Shown piece by piece: positions 53,916 through 63,528 of a stretch of DNA of 64,000 bases. The notes under the pieces are model-generated. The model did no database searches, was not told the origin of the DNA, and worked only from the letters and a program-made list of their open reading frames with translations. A program made the position numbers and the translations under genes. How positions within the stretch are numbered: position 1 is the stretch's first letter; every line of letters begins with the position of its first letter. Origin of the DNA: DATFQE01 sp963733845 (GTDB taxonomy: Bacteria > Actinomycetota > Thermoleophilia > Gaiellales > Gaiellaceae); contig CAVTEM010000006.1 in NCBI GenBank assembly GCA_963733845.1, forward strand, positions 154,792 to 218,791, given 5' to 3'.

Positions 53916-54773
53916 TTAGTCGTACGTGTAGAAGCCGCGCTTCGACTTGCGGCCGAGCAGGCCCGCCTGCGCCATGCGGAGGAGCCGGGGCGGCGCCGCC
54001 ATCCGCGGCTCGCGGAGCGCGTCGTACAGGGCCCCGGAGGCGTGAACGTGGACGTCGATCCCGACCAGGTCGAGCAGCTCGCACGGCCCCATCGGCCAGC
54101 CCGTGCCCTTCTTCATCCCCGTGTCGAGGTCCTCGGGCGTCACGCGGGCCTCGTCGAGCACGCGCACGCAGTCGTTCAGCAGCGGGATCAGGACGCGGTT
54201 GACGACGAAGCCAGGCGTGTCGTTGCAGCGGATCGGAGTCTTGCCGAGGCGCTCGGCGAAGGCGTAGGCGGCCTCGTACGGCTCGTCGTCGGTGAGCTCG
54301 GTCCGGATCACCTCGACGAGCGGCAGGAGCGGCGCCGGGTTGAAGAAGTGCAGGCCGACCACGCGCTCGCGTCGCTCGGCCGCGGCCGCGATCTCCGTGA
54401 CCGAGAGCGCCGAGGTGTTCGTGGCCAGGATCGCGTCGGGCGCCGTGATGCGGTCGAGCTCGGCGAACAGCTCCTGCTTGGGCTCGAGCTCCTCGACGAT
54501 CGCCTCGACCACCAGGTCGCAGCCGGCGAGGTCGGCGACCTCGGTCGTGAGCGAGAGGCGTCCCACGGCGGCGTCGCGGTCGCCCTCCTCCAATTGCCCC
54601 TTCTCCACCTTGCGGGTGAGGAAGTGCGCGATCCGGTCGCGGGCGCGCTCCCCGAGGTCGGCCGAGACCTCCCGCCCGATCGTCTCGAAACCCGCCTCGA
54701 CGGCCAGCTGCGCGATTCCGGCGCCCATGGTGCCGAGCCCGACGACGCCGACCTTTGCAATCTCCTTCGCCAC
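53916..54773 (-). CDS. 3-hydroxybutyryl-CoA dehydrogenase family enzyme
   Basis: 285 residues, standard for the monofunctional enzyme. N-terminal NAD domain VGVVGLGTMGAGIAQLAVEA; catalytic region TNTSALSVTEIAAA and VVGLHFFNPAPLLPLVEVIR (His of the His-Glu pair); C-terminal NDTPGFVVNRVLIPLLND. It oxidises (S)-3-hydroxyacyl-CoA to the 3-oxo form with NAD, or the reverse. With the thiolase at 58233 it could act in short-chain fatty-acid or hydroxybutyrate metabolism, although they are not in one operon. Confidence 0.93.
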   Translation of the reverse strand: MAKEIAKVGVVGLGTMGAGIAQLAVEAGFETIGREVSADLGERARDRIAHFLTRKVEKGQLEEGDRDAAVGRLSLTTEVADLAGCDLVVEAIVEELEPKQELFAELDRITAPDAILATNTSALSVTEIAAAAERRERVVGLHFFNPAPLLPLVEVIRTELTDDEPYEAAYAFAERLGKTPIRCNDTPGFVVNRVLIPLLNDCVRVLDEARVTPEDLDTGMKKGTGWPMGPCELLDLVGIDVHVHASGALYDALREPRMAAPPRLLRMAQAGLLGRKSKRGFYTYD

Positions 54774-54785
54774 GGCCGCGCGATG

Positions 54786-55418
54786 CTACTCGGGACGGCG
54801 CGCGAGCAGCCACTGGAACCGCGCCTCGCCCTCCGGCTCCTGCGAGACCTCGATCTCGTCGACGAGCACCTCGAGGCCCGCGTCCTCGACGAGGCTCCGG
54901 TTCTCCGCAGGTGGAAGGCCGCCGAAGAACATCTCGACTCCGAGCCACTCGCCCGTCCAGCCTGGGTTGTCGGTTGTATCCGAACGTGGCGAGGTAGGTA
55001 GCCGCCCGGGCGGAGCCAGCGGGCGACCTTGCCGGCGAGCGGGCGGAGCTCCTCCGGCGGGAGGTGGTTGAGGACGTAGGCGGCGACGACGGCATCGAAC
55101 GACTCGGGCGTCGAGCTCGAGCTCGGTGAAGTCGGCCTGGATCAGGGTCGCGCCCGGGAGGCGTCCGCGTGCGCGGCGGAGCTGCTCGGCCGAGAGGTCG
55201 ACGCCCGTAAGCCGTCCGCGCTCCGCGAGCAGTCGGCTCGAACGCACGCCCGCGCCGACGCCCAGCTCGAGCACGTCCGGTCGCGGCGGCAACAGGTCGA
55301 GCAGCCCTCCGATCCGTTCGAGCCGCGTCGAGCCGGTGATCTGCTTCTGCCACGCGGCGAAGCGGTCTGCCATCGCGTCGTAGCCCTGCTCAATCGTGCG
55401 CTTGACGTCGTCCCGCAC
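54786..55418 (-). CDS. Class I SAM-dependent methyltransferase (two internal frameshifts)
   Basis: The 5' and 3' parts share a frame: MRDDVKRTIEQGYDAMADRF, SAM motif I VLELGVGAGVRSSRLLAE, LTGVDLSAEQL; and GWTGEWLGVEMFFGGLPPAE to the end. Between about 55102 (an extra C) and about 54990 (a small insertion) the sequence runs in another frame that reads SFDAVVAAYVLNHLPPEELR and RPGGYLLATFGYN, the missing motifs II-IV. Repaired, it is about 210 residues. The substrate is unknown. Confidence 0.78.
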   Translation of the reverse strand: MRDDVKRTIEQGYDAMADRFAAWQKQITGSTRLERIGGLLDLLPPRPDVLELGVGAGVRSSRLLAERGRLTGVDLSAEQLRRARGRLPGATLIQADFTELELDARVVRCRRRRLRPQPPPAGGAPPARRQGRPLAPPGRLPTSPRSDTTDNPGWTGEWLGVEMFFGGLPPAENRSLVEDAGLEVLVDEIEVSQEPEGEARFQWLLARRPE

Positions 55419-55420
55419 GG

Positions 55421-55822
55421 CTACTGCGCGGCTCCGGCGATCGCGGCGCGGGCGAGCTCGAACTGCGCGTCCGTGAGGCGGATGTAACTGTGACGCCCGA
55501 GGCTGCGCGGGAACACGCCGGCCGCCTCCACGGGCGGCGCCGCACGGAGGTCGGAGAGCGCGAGCGTGGCCCGGAGGCCGAACCGCCAGCCCCAGCGCGT
55601 GCGACCGGGAACGTTCTCGGGCTCCGAGACGACGTCCGCGAGCGCGAACACGACCTGCCAGCCGGCGGCGTAGAGCACGGCGCGGTCGCCGAGCTGAACC
55701 GAAGGCCTGCGCGTGGAGGAGTGCGCACGAATCTCGTCGGGGAGCACCGCGGGCTCGAGCCGTCGCTCCCCGCGCCCACGAACGAGGAGCCAGGCCTGAC
55801 CCAGGGTGTCCATTTGTCCCAT
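55421..55822 (-). CDS. PUA/EVE-like small protein
   Basis: 133 residues starting MGQMDTLGQAWLLVRGRGER. The core GDRAVLYAAGWQVVFALADV and the tail HSYIRLTDAQFELARAAI resemble the EVE/PUA fold, which reads modified bases in nucleic acids; the match is by pattern only. A truncated relative of its first 45 residues lies at 57652-57841, beyond the secreted protein gene. It is 3 bp from the methyltransferase gene, so probably co-transcribed. Confidence 0.55.
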   Translation of the reverse strand: MGQMDTLGQAWLLVRGRGERRLEPAVLPDEIRAHSSTRRPSVQLGDRAVLYAAGWQVVFALADVVSEPENVPGRTRWGWRFGLRATLALSDLRAAPPVEAAGVFPRSLGRHSYIRLTDAQFELARAAIAGAAQ

Positions 55823-55840
55823 CGTACGAACCGTGTTCGG

Positions 55841-55887
55841 CCCACTTGACAGTGGGGTCCGAGGGGAGGAATGTTGACAGCGGAGTC
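55841..55887 (+). promoter_or_regulatory. Repeated TTGACAG element upstream of a secreted protein
   Basis: TTGACAGTGGGGTC (55846-55859) and TTGACAGCGGAGTC (55874-55887) are direct repeats 28 bp apart; the first lies in a perfect hairpin CCCAC-TTGACA-GTGGG (55841-55856). TTGACA is a -35 consensus, and GAATGT follows the first copy by 17 bp. It is a possible promoter or mobile repeat. Confidence 0.35.
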
Positions 55888-55905
55888 TTAGCCGAGGAGC
55901 CGAAG

Positions 55906-57645
55906 ATGAGTCGTCAGTTGCGACGACGTGATGGTCGGCCCGAAGCGCGACCGAGCAGGATTCGGCCGCTGCCGGTGCTGCTGGCTTCCGCGGCGATGCT
56001 CGTTGTTCTGCCGCAGGCGGCGAGCGGCAAGCTGGAGCCCAAGACGATCTCGCCCGCGGACGTCGCCGCCTCCTCGCCGAGCGTCGCGTCCGACGGCGCC
56101 GGGAACGTGGTCGCCGTCTGGCGGGAGCTCGCCGACGACAAGGCGTCGATCAGGGCCGCGTCGCGCTCGCCTGGCGGAGAGTGGAGCTCCTCGGCGCGGA
56201 TCTCGGTCGCCGCTGCCGCCACGGAGGCACCCGAGCTGGCGATGGACCGGCTCGGCAACGCGGTCGCCGTCTGGCACCGCTCGAACGGACGCGACAGCGT
56301 CGTCCAGGCGGCTGTCCGGCCGGCCGGCGGCGCCTGGAGCGTTCCTCAGGACCTGTCCTCGCCGGGAGAGCTCGCCTTCAACGCGGACGTCGCGGTCGCG
56401 GCCGGCCGGGCGATCGTCGTCTGGGCGTCAATGCGCGACCTCCGCTCGGTGGTTCGCTCCTCCACCCGAACGATCTCGGGCCCGTGGTCTCAACCGGAGA
56501 CGGCCTCCGACCCGATCAGCAACGCGTACGCGCCTCAGGTGGCCATGGACGACCAGGGAAACGCCGTCGCGTCCTGGCAATGGTGGGACGGGGCGTACCG
56601 CGTCGTCCAGGCGGCGCTGCGACCAGCCGCCGGGCCCTGGGGGATGCCCGAGACCCTCTCGGGCACCGGCCGAGACGCGTCTCGGCCGAGGCTGGCGATG
56701 GACGCCGCGGGCGCCGCGCTCGTCGGCTGGCTTCGCTTCGACGGGTCCTGGACTCCTGGGCAGGTCGCCTACAGACCGGCCGGCGGACAATGGGAGCCGG
56801 CGCACAGCATGTCGCAGCGGAGCGGCAGGACACACGTGCTCCAGCTCGCGCTGAACCGTCGCGGCGACGCGCTCGTGGTCTGGGTCCAGGGCGGCCAGCC
56901 GTGGAGCTCCTACCGGCCGGCAAGGACCACGCGCTGGGGAGCCCGGACGACGCTTCTCTCCGACGACTTCTACCACGACTTCTGGCATTCGGCGGAGCTG
57001 GAGGTCGCGCTCGACGAGGAGGGCGACGCGACCGTCGTGCAGCAGGAGTCCTTCTTCTACAAGCAGCCGGGCCGTCCGTGGGAGGAAGGGTGGCTCTGGG
57101 AGGACTCGGACGCGTCGAGGCACGTGCGGACGACGGTGACGACCGAGAAGCCGCGCGACGCGACGGCGGTTGCCATCCAACTGGGCAAGGACGACGAGCG
57201 GATCGATGCCGTCTCGTACGACGCCGACACGGCCCAGGAACAGGCCAAGGAGGCGGAAGAGGAGTCCGACGAGGGCGAGGGCGAGGACGGGGACGAAGAG
57301 TTCGAGCTGCTCCGGGGCACCCCGGGCGCGGACATCCTCATCGGCACGCCCGGGAACGATCTCATCTACGGCCTCGGCGGCGCCGACAGGATCGACGGCC
57401 GGGGTGGCCGCGACGTGATCTACGGCGGAAACGGCCCCGACCGGATCGCCGGCGGCGCCGGAAACGACGTGCTCATCGGCGGCTGGGACCGGGACGTCCT
57501 GCGCGGGAACGCGGGGAACGACAGGCTCCGAGGGCGGGACGGGATCGCCGACGCGATGTTCGGTGGACGAGGGATGGATCACGTCCGCTTCGATCGCTGG
57601 CTCGACCGCAACTACTCGGTCGAGCTGGTCGAGAGCGGGCGCTGA
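55906..57645 (+). CDS. Secreted beta-propeller protein with C-terminal RTX repeats
   Basis: About 579 residues from ATG 55906 (MSRQLRRRDGRPEARPSRIR), followed by a signal helix (PLPVLLASAAMLVVLPQAAS). Six or seven blades repeat the pattern AxDxxGNAVAVWxR-xxG-xxVVQAAxRPAGG-WSxP, typical of bacterial beta-propellers. A strongly acidic linker (EESDEGEGEDGDEEFELLRG) leads to six RTX calcium-binding repeats (GGRGGRDVIYGGNGPDRIAG). Another start at 55846 would add 20 unlikely residues. The frame is intact, unlike the other RTX genes. No SARP operator is upstream. Confidence 0.8.
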   Translation: MSRQLRRRDGRPEARPSRIRPLPVLLASAAMLVVLPQAASGKLEPKTISPADVAASSPSVASDGAGNVVAVWRELADDKASIRAASRSPGGEWSSSARISVAAAATEAPELAMDRLGNAVAVWHRSNGRDSVVQAAVRPAGGAWSVPQDLSSPGELAFNADVAVAAGRAIVVWASMRDLRSVVRSSTRTISGPWSQPETASDPISNAYAPQVAMDDQGNAVASWQWWDGAYRVVQAALRPAAGPWGMPETLSGTGRDASRPRLAMDAAGAALVGWLRFDGSWTPGQVAYRPAGGQWEPAHSMSQRSGRTHVLQLALNRRGDALVVWVQGGQPWSSYRPARTTRWGARTTLLSDDFYHDFWHSAELEVALDEEGDATVVQQESFFYKQPGRPWEEGWLWEDSDASRHVRTTVTTEKPRDATAVAIQLGKDDERIDAVSYDADTAQEQAKEAEEESDEGEGEDGDEEFELLRGTPGADILIGTPGNDLIYGLGGADRIDGRGGRDVIYGGNGPDRIAGGAGNDVLIGGWDRDVLRGNAGNDRLRGRDGIADAMFGGRGMDHVRFDRWLDRNYSVELVESGR

Positions 57646-57651
57646 GCGGGT

Positions 57652-57841
57652 TAGAGGCGCTCGACGACGCCGGCGATCGCCTGGCCGAGCCGAGCGAGCA
57701 CCGCTGGCCGCGGCAGTAGAGCACGCCGGTCGCGCCGAAGGCCGGGGTCGAGGAGTGAGCGCGCAGGTCGTCGGCCCGAACGTCGGACGCCAACCGCCGC
57801 TCCCCACGCCCGCGAACGAGCAGCCATGCGGCCCTTTCAGC
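57652..57841 (-). pseudogene. Chimeric remnant: EVE-like N-terminus joined to a thiolase C-terminus
   Basis: ATG 57841 opens MAERAAWLLVRGRGERRLAS and DDLRAHSST, clearly related to the gene at 55421. After VLYC the frame ends differently, and in the next frame the strand reads ARLGQAIAGVVERL-stop, nearly identical to the C-terminus of the thiolase (GQAIAGIVERL). DNA at 57659-57692 matches 58247-58275 almost base for base. It looks like a recombination scar; residual expression is possible. Confidence 0.5.
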
Positions 57842-57848
57842 CATGCGG

Positions 57849-58199
57849 CTAGAAACCCAACGGAGCAAGGTCGCGGACCTGGATCATCAACGCCGTCAGT
57901 CCGGTCTCGCTGCCCTTCGAATGGATCTCGCCGCGATGGATGAAGGCGGCCTGCCCTTGCGCGAGGTGGAGACGCTCGCCGTCACCACCGGCCACCCAGC
58001 CGTCCCCCGAGACGGCGAAGAACAGCTGGCCGAAGCCGGCTTCGTGGGCGCCGATCTCGCCGCCGGGCTCGAAATACAGCACGTACGCATGTGCCTCGCC
58101 CGCGCCGTCTGCGACCGCGATCGACGAGGTGAGCTTCACGTCGTACGGTCGCCAGCCGATCCGCTCGGCGAGGCCCGCATCGAAACGGAGGATCTTCAT
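57849..58199 (-). CDS. Small cupin-domain protein
   Basis: 116 residues forming a single cupin barrel: motif 1 around EPGGEIGAHEAGFGQLFFAV and motif 2 around GERLHLAQGQAAFIHRGEIH. Only some of the usual His/Glu metal ligands are present (His in GAHEAG, His in FIHRGEIH), so metal binding is likely but catalysis is uncertain. Starts at ATG 58199 (MKILRFDAGLAERIGWRPYD). It follows the thiolase gene by 33 bp on the same strand. Confidence 0.8.
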   Translation of the reverse strand: MKILRFDAGLAERIGWRPYDVKLTSSIAVADGAGEAHAYVLYFEPGGEIGAHEAGFGQLFFAVSGDGWVAGGDGERLHLAQGQAAFIHRGEIHSKGSETGLTALMIQVRDLAPLGF

Positions 58200-58232
58200 C
58201 GGCGGATTCTGGCCGAGAGCGCGACGGAGGCG

Positions 58233-59381
<1,149 letters not shown>

Positions 59382-59391
59382 CGACGGAACG

Positions 59392-60150
59392 TTACAGCGG
59401 CTCGACCGGGTCGCCCACGCGCACGCGCCCGGGCTGCTCGACGGCCGCGTAGACGCCGAAGTCGATCGCCTCGCCGTCTCGCACGCCGCGGTAGCCCTTG
59501 ATCAGCCGAAGCGTGTCCAGGTCCCGCTTGCCCGAATCGGGGTCGCGCGTGGTCACAGCGCAGCGGGGCACCGGCCCGCCGACCCGCAGGACCGCTTCGC
59601 CGACCCGAAGCCGGCGCCCGTCCCACGTGTCCTCCTCGTGCTCGTCGCAGCCGTCGAGGTCGAACAGCATGCGGAACCGCCGCGGATCGACGGACCCGCC
59701 CGCCTCCTGTTCGAGACGGGTCGACCGAGGCGAGCGAGACGAGCGTCACCGGATCCTCGCGGATGCGGCCGTACTTCTCCGTCCGCACGATCCGCACGTC
59801 GTAGCCGGCCAGCGCGGAGAGGCGCTCGTTCCACTCGCCCTCGACCACCCGGCCCGGCTCGCGCTGGCCGCCGTGGAAGTCCCACTCGCGGACGCGCCCG
59901 TCCCGGTCGCGCTGCCCTCGACCACCTCGCCGTCGGGAAAGGTGACCCGAAGCACCTCGGCCTCGGCGTCGTACTCACCCCGCACCACAGCCGGCCAGGA
60001 CACGCTCGAGCTGCGCAGGCGCTTGTCTTCGGCATCCACGAGGGCGAAGCGGCGATCCTCGACGACACCGGCCGCGGTCAGCTCGACGCCGTCCGGATGC
60101 AGGAGCGCGAAGCCCTTGACGGGCGTGACCGAGATCCGCGCGACGCGCGG
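59392..60150 (-). CDS. MOSC-domain protein (two frameshifts)
   Basis: Three frames give one protein of about 250 residues. The MOSC N-terminal barrel has RISVTPVKGFALLHPDGVEL and DRRFALVDAEDKRLRS. Next, after a break near 59905, comes VEGEWNERLSALAGYDVRIV and REDPVTLVSLASV. Finally, after a break near 59717, MLFDLDGCDEHEEDTWDGRR, VPRCAVTTRDPDSGKRD (the conserved Cys) and LIKGYRG run to the stop. MOSC proteins carry sulfur or act as molybdenum-dependent reductases. The exact start is uncertain; no clear ATG is in frame. Confidence 0.72.
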
Positions 60151-60177
60151 GCGTATGCACGAACATAGACTTGCACG

Positions 60178-61611
60178 ATGGCCGCGACGGCAACCGAGCG
60201 GAAGCTGCTGGTCGGCGGCGAGTGGGTCGAGACGGGCGGCTGGATCGACGTGCGGTCGCCCTACTCGGGCGAGGTCGTCGGCCGGGTCGCGAAGGCCGGA
60301 TCCGGCGAGACGCGGCAGGCGATCGACGCCGCCGAGCGCGCGCTGGAGGAGCCGCTGCCGGCCCACAGGCGGGCCGAGATCCTGGTCAAGGTCGCCGGCT
60401 ACCTGGGCCGCCGCCACGACGAGGTGGCGCGCACGATCTCGGAGGAGGCCGGCAAGCCGATGAAGGCCGCCCGCGTCGAGGCCCAGCGCGCGATGTCCAC
60501 GTACACGTTCGCGGCCGTCGAGGCGCGCAAGCTCGCCGGCGAGATGGTGCCGATGGACGCCTCCCAGGCCGGAGTGGGCAAGCTCGCGTTCACGCTCCGC
60601 CGGCCGGTCGGCGTCGTCGGCGCGATCAGCCCGTTCAACTTCCCGCTCAACCTCGTCGCGCACAAGATCGCGCCCGCGCTCGCAGCGGGTTGCGCCGTCG
60701 TGCTCAAGCCGGCTACCCAGACACCGCTGTCCGCGCTCTTGCTCGCGGAGCTGGAGGACGAAGCAGGCCTACCGCCGGGCTGGCTCAACGTCGTCGTCGG
60801 GCCGAGCGCCGAGATCGGCGACGTCCTGGTCGGCGACGAGCGCGTCAAGCTGATCTCGTTCACCGGCTCGGTCCCGGTCGGCTGGGGGATCCGCGAGCGG
60901 GCGCCGAAGAAGCGGGTCACGCTCGAGCTCGGCAACGCGACCCCGGTGATCGTCGAGGCCGACGCCGACGTCGACCGAGCGGCCGAGAAGCTGGCCGCCA
61001 ACGCGTTCTCGTTCGCCGGCCAGAGCTGCATCTCCGTGCAGCGGATCTACGTGGCGCGCGAGGCGTACGACTCGTTCCTGCAGAGCCTTCCTGCCGCGGG
61101 TCGAGGCGCTGAGGCTCGGCGATCCCGCCGACGAGGAGACCGACGTCGGCCCCGTGATCGACGCGGACGCGCGCGAGCGGATCCTCGAGTGGATCGCCGA
61201 GGCACGCGACGGCGGCGCGACGATCCTCACGGGAGGCGAGCTCGAGGGCGAGCTGATCCGGCCGACCGTGATCGCCGACGCGGCAGCCGACCTGAAGGTG
61301 TCGTGCGACGAGGTCTTCGGCCCGGTCTGCACCGTCAACGCCTACGACGACCTCGACGAGGCGATCGAACTCGCGAACGGCACGCCGTTCGGCCTGCAGG
61401 CCGGGATCTTCACGAGTCGGCCTCGACAGCGCCCTGCACGCGGCCGAGACAGCTCGAGTTCGGCGGGGTCACGGTCAACGAGGCGCCGACCTTCCGCGCG
61501 GACCAGATGCCCTACGGCGGCGTCAAGGATTCCGGCAACACGCGCGAGGGCCCCGCGTACACGATCCGCGAGCTGACCGAGGAGCGGCTCGTGGTGATCG
61601 ACCGCGCGTAG
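60178..61611 (+). CDS. NAD(P)-dependent aldehyde dehydrogenase (three indels)
   Basis: About 475 residues: GVVGAISPFNFPLNLVAHKI, LKPATQTPLSAL, FTGSVPVGWGIRERAPKKRV, catalytic Glu in LELGNATPV and nucleophile Cys in AGQSCISVQRIYVARE. From an extra C near 61084 to about 61440 the frame is shifted; the alternative frame there reads VDADARERILEWIAEARDGG, VSCDEVFGPVCTVNAYDDLD and ELANGTPFGLQAGIFTSR, completing the fold. The last part (LEFGGVTVNEAPTFRADQMP, GGVKDSG) returns to frame. It oxidises an aldehyde to an acid; substrate unknown. It is divergent from the MOSC gene. Confidence 0.88.
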   Translation: MAATATERKLLVGGEWVETGGWIDVRSPYSGEVVGRVAKAGSGETRQAIDAAERALEEPLPAHRRAEILVKVAGYLGRRHDEVARTISEEAGKPMKAARVEAQRAMSTYTFAAVEARKLAGEMVPMDASQAGVGKLAFTLRRPVGVVGAISPFNFPLNLVAHKIAPALAAGCAVVLKPATQTPLSALLLAELEDEAGLPPGWLNVVVGPSAEIGDVLVGDERVKLISFTGSVPVGWGIRERAPKKRVTLELGNATPVIVEADADVDRAAEKLAANAFSFAGQSCISVQRIYVAREAYDSFLQSLPAAGRGAEARRSRRRGDRRRPRDRRGRARADPRVDRRGTRRRRDDPHGRRARGRADPADRDRRRGSRPEGVVRRGLRPGLHRQRLRRPRRGDRTRERHAVRPAGRDLHESASTAPCTRPRQLEFGGVTVNEAPTFRADQMPYGGVKDSGNTREGPAYTIRELTEERLVVIDRA

Positions 61612-61628
61612 CTACACTCGCGGCGCCG

Positions 61629-62108
61629 ATGGCACGCCTGCTCGGACGCCTCCTGGGTGCGCGCGAGGGCGACGGCGCCGTCACCTCCGAGGCCCGCCCA
61701 CACCCCGGCGCCCTCCGCCGCGAGCGGCGAGCGCTCGTGCGCGCACGCGAGGAGCGGGTCCGCGACCTGGGCGGCCTCATGCTCGAGATGTACCGGCGTG
61801 ACCGGTTCCGCGAGGACCTGCTCCAGGAGCGCTGCCTCGAGGTGATCGCGATCGATACCCGGCTCGCCGAGGTCGACGCCCTGCTCGAAACCGCCGCCCA
61901 GCTGCGCAGCCCGCGGACCGCTCCCCGCTGCCTCTGCGGTGCGCCGATCCAGTGGGGTTCGCACTTCTGCGCCAACTGCGGCCGGCCGACCGGCGCCACT
62001 CCGGTCGTGAGCTGCTCGGGCTGCGGCGCCCCGGTGCCGGCGGATGCCCGTTTCTGCGCCGGCTGCGGCCACCCCGTCGAATCCGACTCCGCCCCGGCCG
62101 AGGGCTGA
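61629..62108 (+). CDS. Double zinc-ribbon protein with coiled-coil N-terminus
   Basis: 159 residues: a basic helical N-terminal half (RRERRALVRAREERVRDLGG) and two C-terminal zinc ribbons, CxC plus CANCGRP and CSGCGAP plus CAGCGHP. No catalytic motif. It is 17 bp downstream of the aldehyde dehydrogenase stop and its TGA is 3 bp before the GTG of the next zinc-ribbon gene. The two genes are probably co-translated and may form a membrane-associated pair. Confidence 0.7.
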   Translation: MARLLGRLLGAREGDGAVTSEARPHPGALRRERRALVRAREERVRDLGGLMLEMYRRDRFREDLLQERCLEVIAIDTRLAEVDALLETAAQLRSPRTAPRCLCGAPIQWGSHFCANCGRPTGATPVVSCSGCGAPVPADARFCAGCGHPVESDSAPAEG

Positions 62109-62111
62109 GCC

Positions 62112-62774
62112 GTGCCCGACTGCCCGACCTGCGGAGCCGCCACGGAGCCCGGACAGGAGTATTGCCTCGACTGCGGCGCCCGCGTGCCGGCCGGGCGCAG
62201 CCTCCTCGGCAGCGTCGGCCGCGCCTGGCGCCGACGCCTGCGCTGGTACCCGGGCGACTGGCTGCCGATCGTGCTCGCGCTGCTCGTGATCGCCGCGCTG
62301 GCGACGGCGGCCGCGGTCTACGCGGCGCAGGACGAGGAGGAGGCCGCAGGCGTCCGCACCGTGGTCGCGACGTCGCCGCCGGACGTGACCGCAACCGACA
62401 CCGCGCCGACGGAGACGGCGCCGGTCGCAAGCGTCCCCACCCAGGCGACGCCGACCGATACGCAACCCGCCGACGGTCCCGGGCCTGGAAACCCGGTCGA
62501 GTGGCCGGCCGACCAGGACGGCTTCACGGTCGTGCTGGCGTCGATGCCGGTCTCGGGCGGACGCGACCTCGCGCTCCGCAACGCCCGCAGCGCCATCCGC
62601 TCGGGCCTGAAGGAGGTCGGGGTGATCGACTCCGAGGCCTTCGCCAGCCTTCACCCCGGCTACTACGTCGTCTTCGCCGGCGTCTACCCCACCTTGCAGG
62701 AAGCGCAGAACGCCGTCCCGGACGCGCGCGACGCAGGGTTCGCGAACGCGTACGCCCGCGAGATCACCGGCTAG
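62112..62774 (+). CDS. Zinc-ribbon, membrane and SPOR-domain protein
   Basis: 220 residues from GTG 62112. An N-terminal zinc ribbon (CPTCGAATEPGQEYCLDCGA) is followed by one transmembrane helix (about 57-77), a Thr/Pro-rich spacer and a C-terminal SPOR-like domain (FTVVLASMPVSGGRDLALRN, YYVVFAGVYPTLQEAQNAVP). SPOR domains bind glycan strands lacking peptides at division sites. The layout (cytoplasmic ribbon, outside SPOR) suggests a cell-envelope sensor or tether. Confidence 0.75.
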   Translation: MPDCPTCGAATEPGQEYCLDCGARVPAGRSLLGSVGRAWRRRLRWYPGDWLPIVLALLVIAALATAAAVYAAQDEEEAAGVRTVVATSPPDVTATDTAPTETAPVASVPTQATPTDTQPADGPGPGNPVEWPADQDGFTVVLASMPVSGGRDLALRNARSAIRSGLKEVGVIDSEAFASLHPGYYVVFAGVYPTLQEAQNAVPDARDAGFANAYAREITG

Positions 62775-62825
62775 TGGGCCGAGCCGGGCTCTGCCCGGCG
62801 GAAGCCACCGCCGGCCAGGGCGGCG

Positions 62826-63275
62826 CTAGGCGGCGACCTTCGAGCGCTCGAGGTGCTGATGGCTCGGGCAGTAGTCGCGCTCGGGAAGCGGCGTGCGCTG
62901 GCACGGCTTCCCCTTGCGGGTGGTCGCCCGGCAGCGCGGGACGCCTCCGTCGAAGGCCCCGGCCTCGATCTGCTCCTCGATGAACTGAACCGCAGCCGAG
63001 ACTCCCTCGCTCACAGCCCAGGCGACCTGAGCCTGCGCAGTGATCGGGAAGTGGCGACGGATGTCCTGGAAGAGGGCGCGGTCCGGCTTGGCGAAGTACT
63101 GCGGGTCCCTCGCGAGCCGCTCCATCGTGCTTTCGCATGCGGCAAGCACTTCGCGGCGGCCTTCCAGCCTGGTCTCGTGATCCGCGTACGGATCGACGAG
63201 ATCCTTAATCGACCGGTAAATAGCTCGCGAGTACTGATACATGCTGTTCTGAATCTCGACGGTCTTCTCGTCCAT
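62826..63275 (-). CDS. Conserved protein with C-terminal Cys-rich knuckle
   Basis: 149 residues. The N-terminal 95 are helical (NSMYQYSRAIYRSIKDLVDP, FAKPDRALFQDIRRHFPITA). The C-terminal part CRATTRKGKPCQRTPLPERD-YCPSH has the C-x7-C spacing plus a second Cys-His pair found in short actinobacterial zinc-binding tails. I recognise the pattern but not a function. It has an independent promoter region of about 250 bp shared with the divergent WYL gene. Confidence 0.65.
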   Translation of the reverse strand: MDEKTVEIQNSMYQYSRAIYRSIKDLVDPYADHETRLEGRREVLAACESTMERLARDPQYFAKPDRALFQDIRRHFPITAQAQVAWAVSEGVSAAVQFIEEQIEAGAFDGGVPRCRATTRKGKPCQRTPLPERDYCPSHQHLERSKVAA

Positions 63276-63528
63276 TCGCAGTATCTAGTGTGAGTAGTTA
63301 AGAGCCCGCAAATTGTCGTTAAACGGCAATTAATCGCCGCAGGGGGGAGGCGGCGCGACGGCCTAGTCTAGCGACCCGGGTTCGTTGTTACAAACTCCGC
63401 GCCCGAGTTGCCCGTATGGATAACTGACACTCTCAATCGGACGAGTCTGTTCCCGTTTCGCGGCCGCTCTACACATCCGGGACCGCGGGTCGCGCCGCCC
63501 CGACGGGATCGGACAGAATAGAACGCGG

